Shown in pieces: positions 1-7,981 of a DNA stretch of 64,000 nt. Both the position numbers and the translations under genes were made by a program. The stretch is taken from assembly GCF_014837155.1 (NCBI RefSeq), contig NZ_JACYHA010000012.1, positions 1-64,000 of the forward strand, given 5' to 3'. The notes below the pieces were generated by a model, which did no database searches, was not told the DNA's origin, and was given only the letters and a program-made list of their open reading frames with translations. Position 1 is the stretch's first letter. Every line of letters starts with the position of its first letter. This DNA comes from Litchfieldia stipae. Its GTDB lineage: Bacteria > Bacillota > Bacilli > Bacillales > Bacillaceae_L.

Positions 1-212
1 TTACCCCATACACAACAATCCACCACGATCGGGGCACTTCTTCGCTCCTCTAGTTACCCCATACACAACAATCCACCACGATCGGGGCACTTCTTCGCTC
101 CTCTAGTTACCCCATACACAACAATCCACCACGATCGGGGCACTTCTTCGCTCCTCTAGTTACCTCTTCTACCGTAATCCACCATGATCAGGGCACTTCT
201 TCGCGATTCTAG
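1..212. repeat. 53-bp tandem repeat array (family A), cut by window edge
   Basis: Three identical 53-bp units followed by a diverged fourth, then a partial fifth near 211-240. Unit anchors (AGTTACC) fall at 52, 105, 158 and 211, exactly 53 bp apart, and the array runs off the left edge. Each good unit holds CCCC and, about 22 bp later, GGGG, which can pair. The same unit length and the shared TTCGCTC-TCTAG end link it to the array at 27361-28420. No coding frame is sensible, since 53 is not a multiple of three. Confidence 0.9.
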
Positions 213-263
213 TTACCTCATTTGCTAAATTCTACAAGTTTAAGGGCCACACACCAATCCTCT

Positions 264-944
264 TCAATACCCAAATATTGGAGCAATTATCCTAAACAAA
301 ACGTCTTGCACGATATAAATACCATTCCCTAAAAAAGGGAAAATTGTACGGTCTCCAATTGGAGTAATGACTAAAAATAAAAACAAAATCACACCATAGC
401 TCTCATACTGCGTCATCTTTGCACGGATAGGATCCGGCATTAAATCCTCAATAATTCGGTACCCATCAAGAGGTGGGAATGGCAGCAAATTAAACACAAA
501 CAGCATCACATTCAGGCTAACAAAAATATTGAAGAATTGTTCAACTGCCTCTAACGCAAGCCCTGTTAACGACGTAAATACACCAAGGCTAGCTAATAAA
601 TAAAACAAAACAATCGCAACAGCCGCAGCAATCAAGTTACTAATCGGACCTGCCACCGAAACAAGGATCCCAGCAAGGCGAGGATTCTTAAAATAAAACC
701 GATTCACTGGAACTGGTTTCGCCCACCCAAACCCAGCGATAAAAATCAAAATCGTCCCAATTGGATCAATATGAGCAATTGGATTCAGCGTCAGTCGCCC
801 CTGCTTCTGTGCAGTAGGATCCCCAAATTTGTAGGCAACAAAAGCATGTGCAAACTCATGGACTGTAAAAGCAATTAAAAGTGAAATGACGACAAACGGA
901 ATCGTTTCTAACGGATATCTAATAAATTGTTGTATGATGTCCAC
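264..944 (-). CDS. ywhC: Site-2 protease family (M50) membrane metalloprotease, YwhC-like
   Basis: Predicted 226-aa integral membrane zinc protease of the S2P/M50 family, which cleaves substrates within or next to the membrane; the substrate of this branch is unknown. The zinc motif HEFAH is at residues 29-33 in the first membrane helix, and the second conserved site (NLLPFPPLDG) is near residue 160, supplying the Asp ligand. Four or more hydrophobic segments are visible. I start at a GTG at 944 because AGGAGA lies 6 bases upstream; the open frame continues into the palindromic repeat at 1068-1185, which cannot be real protein. It sits beside ywhB as in B. subtilis, but divergently. Family call is secure, the role is not. 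Confidence 0.9.
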   Translation of the reverse strand: MDIIQQFIRYPLETIPFVVISLLIAFTVHEFAHAFVAYKFGDPTAQKQGRLTLNPIAHIDPIGTILIFIAGFGWAKPVPVNRFYFKNPRLAGILVSVAGPISNLIAAAVAIVLFYLLASLGVFTSLTGLALEAVEQFFNIFVSLNVMLFVFNLLPFPPLDGYRIIEDLMPDPIRAKMTQYESYGVILFLFLVITPIGDRTIFPFLGNGIYIVQDVLFRIIAPIFGY

Positions 945-1259
945 ACGGTTTCTCCTTTTTTTATGTTCATTAACATCAGTATACAATATTGGGTGCAATA
1001 AGTTAAAATAATGAACATACAAGTTTTCATAATGATTGTTTTCGTATAAAGTGTTGTTTATAAAGCAGCAGCCTGAATACCCTCCGCGTCCGGCGGGGTG
1101 TCCGGCGAGCCTCCTCGTCACTGCGTTCCTGCGGGTCTCGCTTTTGGCCACGTATCCCGCAGGAGTCTCAGTGTATTCAGACTGCTAGATTATCCTTCTA
1201 TTAAACAGGATTTATCGAAAACAGCCTTACAAAAAATACTTAATCAAAGGAGAATTCTA
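945..1259. other. Divergent intergenic region filled by a repeat element
   Basis: Space between the starts of ywhC (minus) and ywhB (plus). It is largely occupied by one copy of the dispersed palindromic element with recognisable outer ends (about 1034-1226), so the promoters of both genes must lie inside or directly against the element. I could not identify a convincing -35/-10 pair. Confidence 0.6.
1068..1185 (+). repeat. Dispersed palindromic element, long form
   Basis: Left arm GCAGCCTGAATAC and right arm GTATTCAGACTGC are complementary except for one position. The GC-rich interior has the long-form segment with TCCTGCGGG. Outer ends TTGTTTTCG (about 1037) and GAAAACAGCC (1217-1226) extend the element to roughly 1034-1226. 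Confidence 0.88.
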
Positions 1260-1445
1260 ATGCCATACGTAACAGTTAAAATGCTTGAAGGTCGTACTGA
1301 AGAACAAAAAAAGGCTCTTGCTAAAAAGGTAACTGAAGCTGTATCCGAAACAACTGGTGCTCCTGAAGAAAAAGTCGTCGTTTTCATCGAAGAAATGCCA
1401 AAAAACCACTACGCAGTCGCTGGAAAGCGTCTTAGTGACGAATAG
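1260..1445 (+). CDS. ywhB: 4-oxalocrotonate tautomerase family protein, YwhB-like
   Basis: 61-aa tautomerase-superfamily protein. After removal of the initiator Met the N-terminus is Pro (MPYVTVKMLEGR), the catalytic base of 4-OT enzymes, and the length is the normal 60-62 residues. The family catalyses keto-enol tautomerisation of 2-hydroxymuconate-like acids as hexamers; the in vivo substrate in Bacillus is unsettled. The start is fixed by AAAGGAG ending 7 bases before ATG at 1260; the upstream in-frame extension is read-through of the repeat element and is rejected. A strong terminator follows at 1477-1516. Product family is secure. Confidence 0.93.
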   Translation: MPYVTVKMLEGRTEEQKKALAKKVTEAVSETTGAPEEKVVVFIEEMPKNHYAVAGKRLSDE

Positions 1446-1476
1446 CATTTAGTAGAATAGTGGATCACGCAACGCA

Positions 1477-1516
1477 AATAGGGTGGGAAATCGCAGGATT
1501 TTCCCACCCTATTTTT
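1477..1516 (+). terminator. Rho-independent terminator after ywhB
   Basis: AATAGGGTGGGAAA pairs with TTTCCCACCCTATT (14 bp) across a 9-base loop and is followed by a T-rich tract. Confidence 0.9.
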
Positions 1517-1589
1517 ATATGTTTTAGGTAAATTAGCTTTTGATTCATCACGATTTGAAAACAGATTTGCTCGGACTATGTTTGAAAAA

Positions 1590-1770
1590 TAAAAGGAGAA
1601 TTTCCGGTTAAATTGGGAGATAGCCTTATTCCCCTTTAAATAAAGGAAATTTTTCCTGTTATATCATCAAAATGGTTGAATTCCGCCTTATTTTAAGCTA
1701 TTAACCGGAGAATCTTTCCTTATTTCGACTACTTTTGCCCCCAAATCTAAAATAGCGGTAAATTCTCCGC
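1590..1770. repeat. Decayed short-palindrome repeats (family C)
   Basis: Four related small palindromes, GGAGAATTTCC (1595), GGAAATTTTTCC (1645), GGAGAATCTTTCC (1707) and GGTAAATTCTCC (1757), spaced 50, 62 and 50 bp in AT-rich sequence with recurring CCTTATT and GGTTAA words. It looks like an old tandem array that has drifted. The rest of the 1517-1806 gap holds nothing else I recognise. Confidence 0.5.
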
Positions 1771-1806
1771 TTATGAAATCTCAAACTCTATCGAAAGAGA
1801 AAAACT

Positions 1807-1834
1807 AAAAAAAGCATGGAGAATTCCCATGCTT
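1807..1834 (-). terminator. Terminator of the ywfO-ywgA operon
   Basis: On the minus strand AAAGCATGGGA pairs with TCCATGCTTT around AATTC and runs into a T tract. Confidence 0.8.
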
Positions 1835-1873
1835 TCGTGAGGTAGTAGCCCCTAAGGACATCCTCTTCCTCTA

Positions 1874-2383
1874 TTAATTCATCACTAATTGCTTTTGAAG
1901 TGAGGCAATATATCGATAGGCTTCCTCAACTTCTTCGTCAGTATATCTCTGTTTACTTTTCAACGTGAAAATTTTATTTTTCACTTCTTCCTTAGGCAAA
2001 GTATCAAAATAAAGAACTGTCGATACTAATTCAAGAAACCTTGCATTTTGTTGGTTTAGATTTTGCATGGTTTCATCTAGTGGAGGCATGTCCAACTCAT
2101 AATGGCTTAAGAATTGTTGCCCTTTCTCTGTTAACGAGTATTTATATTGAATATAGTTACCCTTATCTTCTTTTTCTTCATTTAGGAAGCCTAGATTACA
2201 GAGCTCTTCTACGCGTAAGGTTAGTTCCTCTGAGTAAGGTCCATAGAAGTGAAAGTTGTATTTCTCGAAAAATGGAAAATCAACCTTCTTGGCGATATAA
2301 ATCATTTTTTGCAGTTTTTTTCGACCTGTAATTTCCCCTGCACTAGAGAAGGCTTGCATGATTTTTGCGTGTTCAGTTAACAA
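1874..2383 (-). CDS. ywgA: YwgA family protein
   Basis: 169-aa protein matching the conserved but uncharacterised Bacillus YwgA family. The N-terminal half looks like a winged-helix-type fold (helix-rich, with the RKKLQKMIYIAKKV segment, then a YGPYSEEL motif), and the C-terminal part is a helical tail; no membrane segments or catalytic motif are evident. I start at TTG 2383, with GAGGAG about 11 bases upstream; the next Met (MQAFSSAG) is a possible alternative. It lies 39 bp downstream of ywfO on the same strand, so the two are probably co-transcribed, as in B. subtilis. Function unknown. Confidence 0.85.
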   Translation of the reverse strand: MLTEHAKIMQAFSSAGEITGRKKLQKMIYIAKKVDFPFFEKYNFHFYGPYSEELTLRVEELCNLGFLNEEKEDKGNYIQYKYSLTEKGQQFLSHYELDMPPLDETMQNLNQQNARFLELVSTVLYFDTLPKEEVKNKIFTLKSKQRYTDEEVEEAYRYIASLQKQLVMN

Positions 2384-2422
2384 TCCCCCGTCATCTCCTC
2401 ATCCGGTTTGTTCCAAACGTTT

Positions 2423-3724
2423 TTATTTTATATCTAACAATTCTTTAATCTTCTTCTTTACTGTTGATTTTGATGAAAGTTTGTTGATCATGTCTTCTGG
2501 GAAATAGAGCTTATGGTCCGTTCTTCTTTTTCCAGAAATGGCGTCAACAATTTCAGATTGGCGTGAGAGTTCACGTATTTCTCCCGTTGGCATGAGTAAA
2601 TGGATGGGTAGGCGCTCTTCTTCTTCACCAGGACGATAGAAATCGTATGGTAGATCTGAAGAGGAATCTACAACTAAATAATAGTCAGGGTTAATTCCAG
2701 CCTTTTTAAACAGCTGAGTAAGCTCCATCAATTCCATCATTTGCTCACTTGGGTTAAATTCGACGTACTTAAACAGCTTCCGGTCACAGAAGCGGCTGCA
2801 TAAATCACTTAAAATCTCATCATCTTCTTCCTGCCATGCTTGAAAATAATAGAGAATCACTGATTCATCGAGCTTCAAGTAATCACTTACTGTCACTTCG
2901 TTGTTAAAAATGGAGTAAAAATGTGTAGGCTTTGTTTGAAAGCTAAAGTTCTTTTCATATAGTTTTTTTGCTCGGTGTAGAATCTTTGTCAAAATGACCT
3001 CAGAGCTTCTAGTCACTGGATGAAAGTAGACCTGCCAGTACATTTGATAACGACTCATTATATAGTCTTCGACGGCATGCATGCCACTACTTTTTATTAC
3101 CACTTGATCTTCTTGAGGACGCATAACTCGAAGAATTCGCTCCATATCGAAGTGGCCATAGCTGACTCCAGTATAGTAAGCATCTCGCTGTAAATAATCC
3201 ATTCGATCGGCATCAATTTGACTTGAAATCATACTGACAACAAGCTTATTCTCATAGGTTTTTGCGATGACCTCTGCCACTTTCTTCGGAAAATCAGCAC
3301 TCACTTTTTTGAGTACACTATTAACCTCCGTTTCACCCAAAATAATACTCTGGGTAAAATCCTCATGGTCTAGATGGAATACTTTTTCAAACGAATGTGA
3401 AAAAGGACCATGTCCTAAATCATGAAGAAGAGCAGAACAAAGACACAAAAGACGTTCGTCTGGGTTCCAATATGGACGATCCACGAAAATATCATCAATC
3501 ATTCTACGGATAATTTCATAGACACCTAGGGAGTGATTAAATCGGCTATGTTCAGCACCGTGAAAGGTGACAAATGTGGTTCCAAGCTGCCTTATTCGAC
3601 GAAGTCTTTGAAATTCTTTTGTGGCAATTAGTTCCCAAATTAGTTTGTCACGAACATGGACATAGCGGTGGACAGGGTCTTTAAACACTTTTTCTTCGCT
3701 TAGTTTTTCATTGGAATATGTCAT
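2423..3724 (-). CDS. ywfO: HD-domain phosphohydrolase, YwfO
   Basis: 433-aa HD-superfamily metal-dependent phosphohydrolase related to dGTPases and SAMHD1. The metal-binding HD motif is in LLHDLGHGPFSHSFE, preceded by a conserved His in EHSRFNHSLG and followed by an Asp in SSQIDADRMDYLQRD. The substrate is not proven by sequence; nucleotide triphosphate hydrolysis is the family expectation. ATG at 3724 is preceded by AGAGGT at good spacing. ywgA follows 39 bp later. Length and motifs agree with B. subtilis YwfO, and local synteny supports the name. Confidence 0.93.
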   Translation of the reverse strand: MTYSNEKLSEEKVFKDPVHRYVHVRDKLIWELIATKEFQRLRRIRQLGTTFVTFHGAEHSRFNHSLGVYEIIRRMIDDIFVDRPYWNPDERLLCLCSALLHDLGHGPFSHSFEKVFHLDHEDFTQSIILGETEVNSVLKKVSADFPKKVAEVIAKTYENKLVVSMISSQIDADRMDYLQRDAYYTGVSYGHFDMERILRVMRPQEDQVVIKSSGMHAVEDYIMSRYQMYWQVYFHPVTRSSEVILTKILHRAKKLYEKNFSFQTKPTHFYSIFNNEVTVSDYLKLDESVILYYFQAWQEEDDEILSDLCSRFCDRKLFKYVEFNPSEQMMELMELTQLFKKAGINPDYYLVVDSSSDLPYDFYRPGEEEERLPIHLLMPTGEIRELSRQSEIVDAISGKRRTDHKLYFPEDMINKLSSKSTVKKKIKELLDIK

Positions 3725-3866
3725 GTTTTACCTCTTCCATCATTACATGTATCTCTTATTATAGCGTCTTCTGTTAGACAAAAAAACCCATTTTCGTACA
3801 TATTTCGATTCTATTTTTTTTGAGCTTTACCAAATTTACGGAGGTACTGGTGTGGCTTTGAATGCC

Positions 3867-3946
3867 GCAGAATGCATACACTCTGCGTCCTGCGGGGTCT
3901 CACTTTGGCCACGTATCCCGCGGAAGTCTACGTGTATGCATTCTGC
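3867..3946 (+). repeat. Dispersed palindromic element, short form
   Basis: Arms GCAGAATGCATACAC and GTGTATGCATTCTGC are perfectly complementary although their sequence differs from most other copies (AATGCA instead of CCTGAA). The interior is the short form (one TCCTGCGGGGTCTCAC block). Confidence 0.88.
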
Positions 3947-3978
3947 TAATTTTTTTAAATACCCGTCTATTTTTTCAA

Positions 3979-4019
3979 GAAAAAATCACCTGTTCTCTTT
4001 GGAGAGTCTTCGAGGTGAT
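3979..4019 (-). terminator. Terminator after the DUF1450 gene
   Basis: Minus-strand ATCACCT...AGGTGAT stem with an inner CTCTCC/GGAGAG-type pairing, followed by TTTTTT. Confidence 0.7.
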
Positions 4020-4024
4020 ATGGG

Positions 4025-4249
4025 TTATTTATTTAGTTTTTTCTCAATTTTTTCGATTAGCTCGTCTTCTGTTGGAGCTGAGAGTGGACGATTATTTACA
4101 AATGCAAATGATTTCTTTCTTCCTGGTCCGCAGTAGGATTGGCAGGCGATGTCGATCGTTGCTTCTTCATCTATTTTCTTTAATCTTGGAACGAGTGTCT
4201 TGATGTTCGTTGCTTGGCAATCGTCACAGATTCTAAATTCGTTTGACAT
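4025..4249 (-). CDS. Small Cys-containing DUF1450 (YuzB-like) protein
   Basis: 74-aa cytosolic protein with two cysteine pairs, CDDC at residues 8-11 and CQSYCGPG near 36-43, plus a conserved [13 protein letters not shown] segment and acidic/basic C-terminal helix. This pattern matches the DUF1450/YuzB family, which has a thioredoxin-like appearance but no established activity; the cysteines could bind an iron-sulfur cluster or metal, which is inference. ATG at 4249 has AAGGA 8 bases upstream. Monocistronic: repeat element and terminator downstream, rsfA divergent upstream. Confidence 0.75.
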   Translation of the reverse strand: MSNEFRICDDCQATNIKTLVPRLKKIDEEATIDIACQSYCGPGRKKSFAFVNNRPLSAPTEDELIEKIEKKLNK

Positions 4250-4456
4250 GGATGAAATCCTTCTTTCTATTCTATCAGTTACCTGTTTCTTTTCTATAGG
4301 CTATTTTACATATTATTAACGTCTATTGCAACCGAACAGAAATTGGCGTTTTTTTCGTGTATAGCTCCTGTCTTTTTTGTCAATCATAGAATTATCAAAT
4401 GCATTTCGCACAAAAACAAAATTGTAAACTATCAACTAGGTAACCTCTTTTTTAAA
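4250..4456. other. Intergenic region upstream of rsfA
   Basis: AT-rich space between the divergent DUF1450 gene and rsfA. The frame of rsfA stays open through part of it (from about 4343) but shows no ribosome binding site and low-complexity composition, so I do not call it coding. I see no clear promoter. Confidence 0.4.
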
Positions 4457-4536
4457 GGCTGTTTTTATATAGATTTTTGCAATGAACCCGCAGCCAGAAT
4501 ACACTCCGCGTCCGGCGGGGTGACTGGTGAGCAGCC
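4457..4536 (+). repeat. Truncated palindromic element in the rsfA leader
   Basis: Outer left end GGCTGTTTTT at 4457, left arm GCAGCCAGAATACAC at 4490, then TCCGCGTCCGGCGGGG, but the right arm is missing: the sequence jumps at GGTGA to GCAGCC (4531-4536), the outer right end. It ends 61 bp before the rsfA start. Confidence 0.75.
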
Positions 4537-4597
4537 TTTTAAACAAAACTACCAGTTGATACTATATGAAATTAATCTAGGTAGGAGTGGAATTTAT

Positions 4598-5284
4598 ATG
4601 AAAGAAAGACAAGATGCATGGACAGAAGAAAATGATTTATTACTAGCAGAAACGGTATTAAGACACGTAAGGGAAGGAAGTACTCAATTAAATGCCTTTG
4701 ACGAGGTTGGAGACGTATTAAATCGAACATCAGCCGCTTGCGGGTTCCGTTGGAATGCGGTTGTACGACATAACTATGAAAAAGCATTACAATTAGCGAA
4801 AAAACAACGCAAACAACGTCAACGTGCCTTAGGTCAACATCAGCCTGTTAAGAAAAAATTATTATATACACCACCAGTACCAACTATTGAAAGTCTGGAA
4901 GCACCAGTAGAATTTTCTACAATTGAGACACCATCTGCTGTTACACCAAAAGTGACTGCACCTGTTACAAACGAAATGGTCACAATTGAACATGTAATCT
5001 CTTATTTGGAATCAATGAAAAATCGCACTGGCTCAGTATCTGGCCTTCAAAAAGAGAATGAGAGATTGAAGATGGAAAATCGAGAATTGAAAGATGTGAA
5101 TAAGGAGCTTGAAGCAAAGGTTGCAAAGCTTGAGCAGCAATCTCAAAATATTCAAGAAGACTATGAAACATTGATGAAGATTATGAACCGTGCCCGAAAG
5201 CTCGTGTTGTTTGAAGAAGAAGAACGTCCATCTACTAAATTCAAAATGGACCGCAACGGAAATCTTGAAAAAGTAGCTGAATAA
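4598..5284 (+). CDS. rsfA: Prespore-specific transcription factor RsfA family
   Basis: 228-aa DNA-binding regulator. Residues about 1-70 form a Myb/SANT-like domain ([18 protein letters not shown] ... [16 protein letters not shown]), the middle is a Pro/Thr-rich linker, and residues about 135-195 form a coiled coil ([20 protein letters not shown]) likely for dimerisation. In B. subtilis RsfA is made in the prespore and modulates sigma-F-dependent genes. ATG at 4598 follows TAGGAG at normal spacing; the longer frame upstream crosses a truncated repeat and is rejected. Position next to ywfO and lipL matches B. subtilis synteny. Name supported by both domain layout and context. Confidence 0.9.
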   Translation: MKERQDAWTEENDLLLAETVLRHVREGSTQLNAFDEVGDVLNRTSAACGFRWNAVVRHNYEKALQLAKKQRKQRQRALGQHQPVKKKLLYTPPVPTIESLEAPVEFSTIETPSAVTPKVTAPVTNEMVTIEHVISYLESMKNRTGSVSGLQKENERLKMENRELKDVNKELEAKVAKLEQQSQNIQEDYETLMKIMNRARKLVLFEEEERPSTKFKMDRNGNLEKVAE

Positions 5285-5300
5285 TCTCTGGAAATCATAG

Positions 5301-5337
5301 AGGCTGTCCCTTAATTATACTTGGGGCAGTCTTTTTC
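5301..5337. terminator. Terminator between rsfA and lipL
   Basis: GGCTGTCCC and GGGGCAGTC pair across an AT-rich loop, followed by TTTTT on the plus strand; convergent location. Confidence 0.75.
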
Positions 5338-5350
5338 TGTTCTAAAAGCC

Positions 5351-5460
5351 GCAGTCGGAATACACTCCGCGTCCTGCGGGGTGACCGGTGAGCCTCCTCG
5401 TGCCTGCGGGGTCTCACTTTGGCCACGCATCCCGCGGGAGTCTACGTGTATTCCGACTGC
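5351..5460 (+). repeat. Dispersed palindromic element, long form
   Basis: Arms GCAGTCGGAATACAC and GTGTATTCCGACTGC are perfectly complementary with a private TCGG/CCGA variant, a clear covariation relative to other copies. Long interior with two TCCTGCGGGGT-like blocks. Confidence 0.92.
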
Positions 5461-5495
5461 TAGATTTATCATACCAGCATATATTTTACACACTT

Positions 5496-6323
5496 TTAAT
5501 TAAACACCTTTTCATTCCGATCGATCATGCGTTGATAGTTTTGCTGGAAGCGTTCGTTCTCAGCCTCAGTCATGTCAGATGTGTAGATTTGTTGACTGTT
5601 TTTTTGCAAGGTTTGTAGAAGTCGAAGCATGAACATTTGAACCGTCATTTCTTTGCCAAGCAGCTCTGATAAAGATGCCATCGTATTTGGAACAATATCT
5701 GGAAAGATGAATTTCGTTTCCTCATTTTTCAAGGAAAGACGATAGAATTCCTGGATCAAGTTTGCTCGCTTCGACCCGCTCTCAGTTACACTCAGGTAAA
5801 TTTGAACAGCAACCCCACCACGCAATCTGCGCTGTGAAATCCCTGCGAATTTCTTGCCATCTATGCTTAAATCATAGCTACCAGGGCAATAGGAACCAAC
5901 AATCTCCCTTGCCTCAATCTGCACATTCTCCTCAGCTAACAATTCTTTAATTAACTCAACCATCGTGTCATATCCACGATTGATATCAATTCCTTTGTCA
6001 GCCTCAGGAAAAATTAATGAAATATTAAGAACCCCTTCGTCTAAAACAACAGCAAGTCCACCTGAGTTCCTGACAACGACTTGATAGCCTTGACTCTTTA
6101 AGTGGTCGATTCCTTCGTTCAGGTAAGGAAGTTTTGTATCCTGTATGCCAAGGACAATCGTATCATGATGGACCCAGGTTCTTGTGGTGGGAGAGCTTTC
6201 CCCTTTTCCAACTGAGGCACAAAGTGTGTCATCATAGGCAAATGATTGCTTTGCATCAAAAAAAGGGCCAAGACTTGTATGATCAATAAAACGCCATTTT
6301 TCTTGCTTTAATAGACTTGTCAT
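5496..6323 (-). CDS. lipL: Octanoyl-[GcvH]:protein N-octanoyltransferase LipL
   Basis: 275-aa enzyme of the LplA/LipB/BirA-like family that moves octanoyl groups from GcvH to the lipoyl domains of 2-oxoacid dehydrogenase E2 subunits by amidotransfer. Cys146 in [20 protein letters not shown] is the expected nucleophile of LipL and the following [11 protein letters not shown] carries the conserved Lys. RNSGGLAVV forms the ligand-binding loop. I prefer the second ATG (6323): AAGGAG is 8 bases from it but only 2 bases from the ATG at 6329. It lies between rsfA and pta as ywfL does in B. subtilis. Confidence 0.93.
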   Translation of the reverse strand: MTSLLKQEKWRFIDHTSLGPFFDAKQSFAYDDTLCASVGKGESSPTTRTWVHHDTIVLGIQDTKLPYLNEGIDHLKSQGYQVVVRNSGGLAVVLDEGVLNISLIFPEADKGIDINRGYDTMVELIKELLAEENVQIEAREIVGSYCPGSYDLSIDGKKFAGISQRRLRGGVAVQIYLSVTESGSKRANLIQEFYRLSLKNEETKFIFPDIVPNTMASLSELLGKEMTVQMFMLRLLQTLQKNSQQIYTSDMTEAENERFQQNYQRMIDRNEKVFN

Positions 6324-6443
6324 CTTCATTTCTCCTTACACATTTGTACCAAAACCAATTTATTATAGCATTGCCAAAAAAGATAGCCAACTGTGTGACT
6401 ATCTTTAATCGATCCTTTGTATAAGATTGTTGCTTTAATCCCC

Positions 6444-6561
6444 GCAGCCTGAATACACTCCGCGTCCTGCGGGGTGACCGGTGAGCCTCCTCGTCGCGAT
6501 GCTCCTGCGGGGTCTCACTTTGGCCACGCATCCCGCGGGAGTCTACGTGTATGCATTCTGC
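6444..6561 (+). repeat. Dispersed palindromic element, long form, mismatched arms
   Basis: The left arm is GCAGCCTGAATACAC but the right arm is GTGTATGCATTCTGC, the type seen in the copy at 3867-3946. The arms therefore do not match well, suggesting recombination between copies. Lies between pta (ends 6594) and lipL (starts 6323). Confidence 0.88.
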
Positions 6562-6593
6562 TAGATATTACAATCCTTCGTTTTTAATTACAA

Positions 6594-7562
6594 TTACAGT
6601 GCTTGTGCAGCTGTGATAAGAGCTAGTTTGTAGACGTCTTCGTCGTTACATCCACGTGATAGGTCATTTACAGGTGCATTTAATCCTTGTAGGATTGGTC
6701 CAACTGCTTCAAAGTTTCCTAGACGTTGTGCAATTTTGTAGCCAATGTTTCCTGCTTCAAGGCTTGGGAACACAAATACGTTTGCGTCACCCTTAAGGAC
6801 TGAACCTGGTGCTTTTTTCTCTGCAACAGATGGCACGAATGCAGCGTCAAATTGGAATTCTCCATCAAGAACTAGTGTTGGCTCTAATTCTTGAGCAATT
6901 TTTGTAGCTCCAACGACTTTTTCAGTTTCTGGAGATTTCGCTGAACCTTTTGTTGAGAAGCTTAGCATTGCAACGCGTGGATCGATATCAAACATTGCAG
7001 CTGTTCTTGCACTTTCGATCGCAATTTCAGCAAGATCTTGGCTGTCAGGTGAAATATTAATTGCACAATCTGCAAATACATATTTCTCATCTTCACGAAC
7101 CATGATGAATACGCCTGAAGTTTTCTTCACGCCTGGCTTTGTTTTAATAATTTGAAGTGCTGGACGTACAGTATCAGCCGTTGAATGTGCTGCACCACTC
7201 ACTAGTCCATGTGCTTTGTTTAAGTAAACAAGCATTGTACCAAAGTAATTTTCATCTAAAAGGATTTTTCTTGCATCCTCTTCTGTTGCTTTTCCTTTAC
7301 GTCTTTCAACGAATGCAGCCACTAATTCGTCCATTTCTGGGTAGCTGCTAGGATCATATACTTCCACACCAGCTAATGATAATCCTAATTCAGATGCCTT
7401 TTGCGAAACCTCTTCCTTGTTACCAACAACAACAGGAGTCATGATTCCTTCACTTGCTAAACGGCTTACCGCTGTTAAAATACGATCATCTAATCCTTCA
7501 GGAAATACAATTTTCAACTGCTTTCCAGTTACTTTTTCTTTTAACACATCAAATAAACTCAC
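6594..7562 (-). CDS. pta: Phosphate acetyltransferase
   Basis: 322-aa phosphotransacetylase converting acetyl-CoA plus phosphate to acetyl phosphate and CoA in the cytosol, the first step of acetate production. It is the short single-domain form typical of Bacilli (B. subtilis Pta is about 323 aa). Visible family segments include KIVFPEGLDDRILTAVSRL at the N-terminus, GLVSGAAHSTADTVRPALQ, and GNIGYKIAQRLG near the C-terminus. GTG at 7562 is chosen because GGGAGG lies 7 bases upstream. It is divergent from hemQ, as in B. subtilis. With pflB nearby it completes a pyruvate-to-acetyl phosphate route. Confidence 0.96.
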   Translation of the reverse strand: MSLFDVLKEKVTGKQLKIVFPEGLDDRILTAVSRLASEGIMTPVVVGNKEEVSQKASELGLSLAGVEVYDPSSYPEMDELVAAFVERRKGKATEEDARKILLDENYFGTMLVYLNKAHGLVSGAAHSTADTVRPALQIIKTKPGVKKTSGVFIMVREDEKYVFADCAINISPDSQDLAEIAIESARTAAMFDIDPRVAMLSFSTKGSAKSPETEKVVGATKIAQELEPTLVLDGEFQFDAAFVPSVAEKKAPGSVLKGDANVFVFPSLEAGNIGYKIAQRLGNFEAVGPILQGLNAPVNDLSRGCNDEDVYKLALITAAQAL

Positions 7563-7981
7563 GATAAATCCTCCCAAACTTAAATATGTACTATCTTAAG
7601 AATAAACTTTTTTCAATAAAATGCAATAAAACTGTTTTAACAAATTTGTGAATCTCTTTAGTACAGATGATAAAACAACCAATTTCACAGTTCATTTAAC
7701 TGCCAAATAACAAGAGAAAACAATCATTCATCTTATTCAATTGAAATTCACACATCTGTTCTAACACATTCATGAAAATGCATGGTACAGATTAATACAG
7801 TTTATATATATCAAGTATAAGACGTACTTATTTTCCCGTTATCTCCGTTTTCTAGTCACATTTTTGACGAATTCTTTCATTCCATCGTTTTTCCCGAGGT
7901 TAATTCCATTAACGTAAGGCTAAACTATGATATATTATTGATGGATACATACTATTACCGAATAAATAGGAGTTGAGTTAA
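7563..7981. other. Divergent pta/hemQ promoter region
   Basis: About 420 bp of AT-rich DNA between two divergent genes. A small inverted repeat, CAGTT-N5-AACTG, is visible near 7688-7702 and a lone TTTGTGAA half-site near 7644. I could not place a convincing promoter or catabolite-response element. There is no repeat element here. Confidence 0.5.

Noticed and set aside
945-1151. N-terminal extension of the YwhC frame and of the YwhB frame
   Set aside because: Both read through the palindromic repeat; strong Shine-Dalgarno sites sit at the internal starts.
1257-1448. Antisense frame over ywhB
   Set aside because: Shadow of a well-supported tautomerase gene.
4343-4597. N-terminal extension of RsfA
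   Set aside because: Crosses a truncated repeat element and lacks similarity; AGGAG supports ATG 4598.
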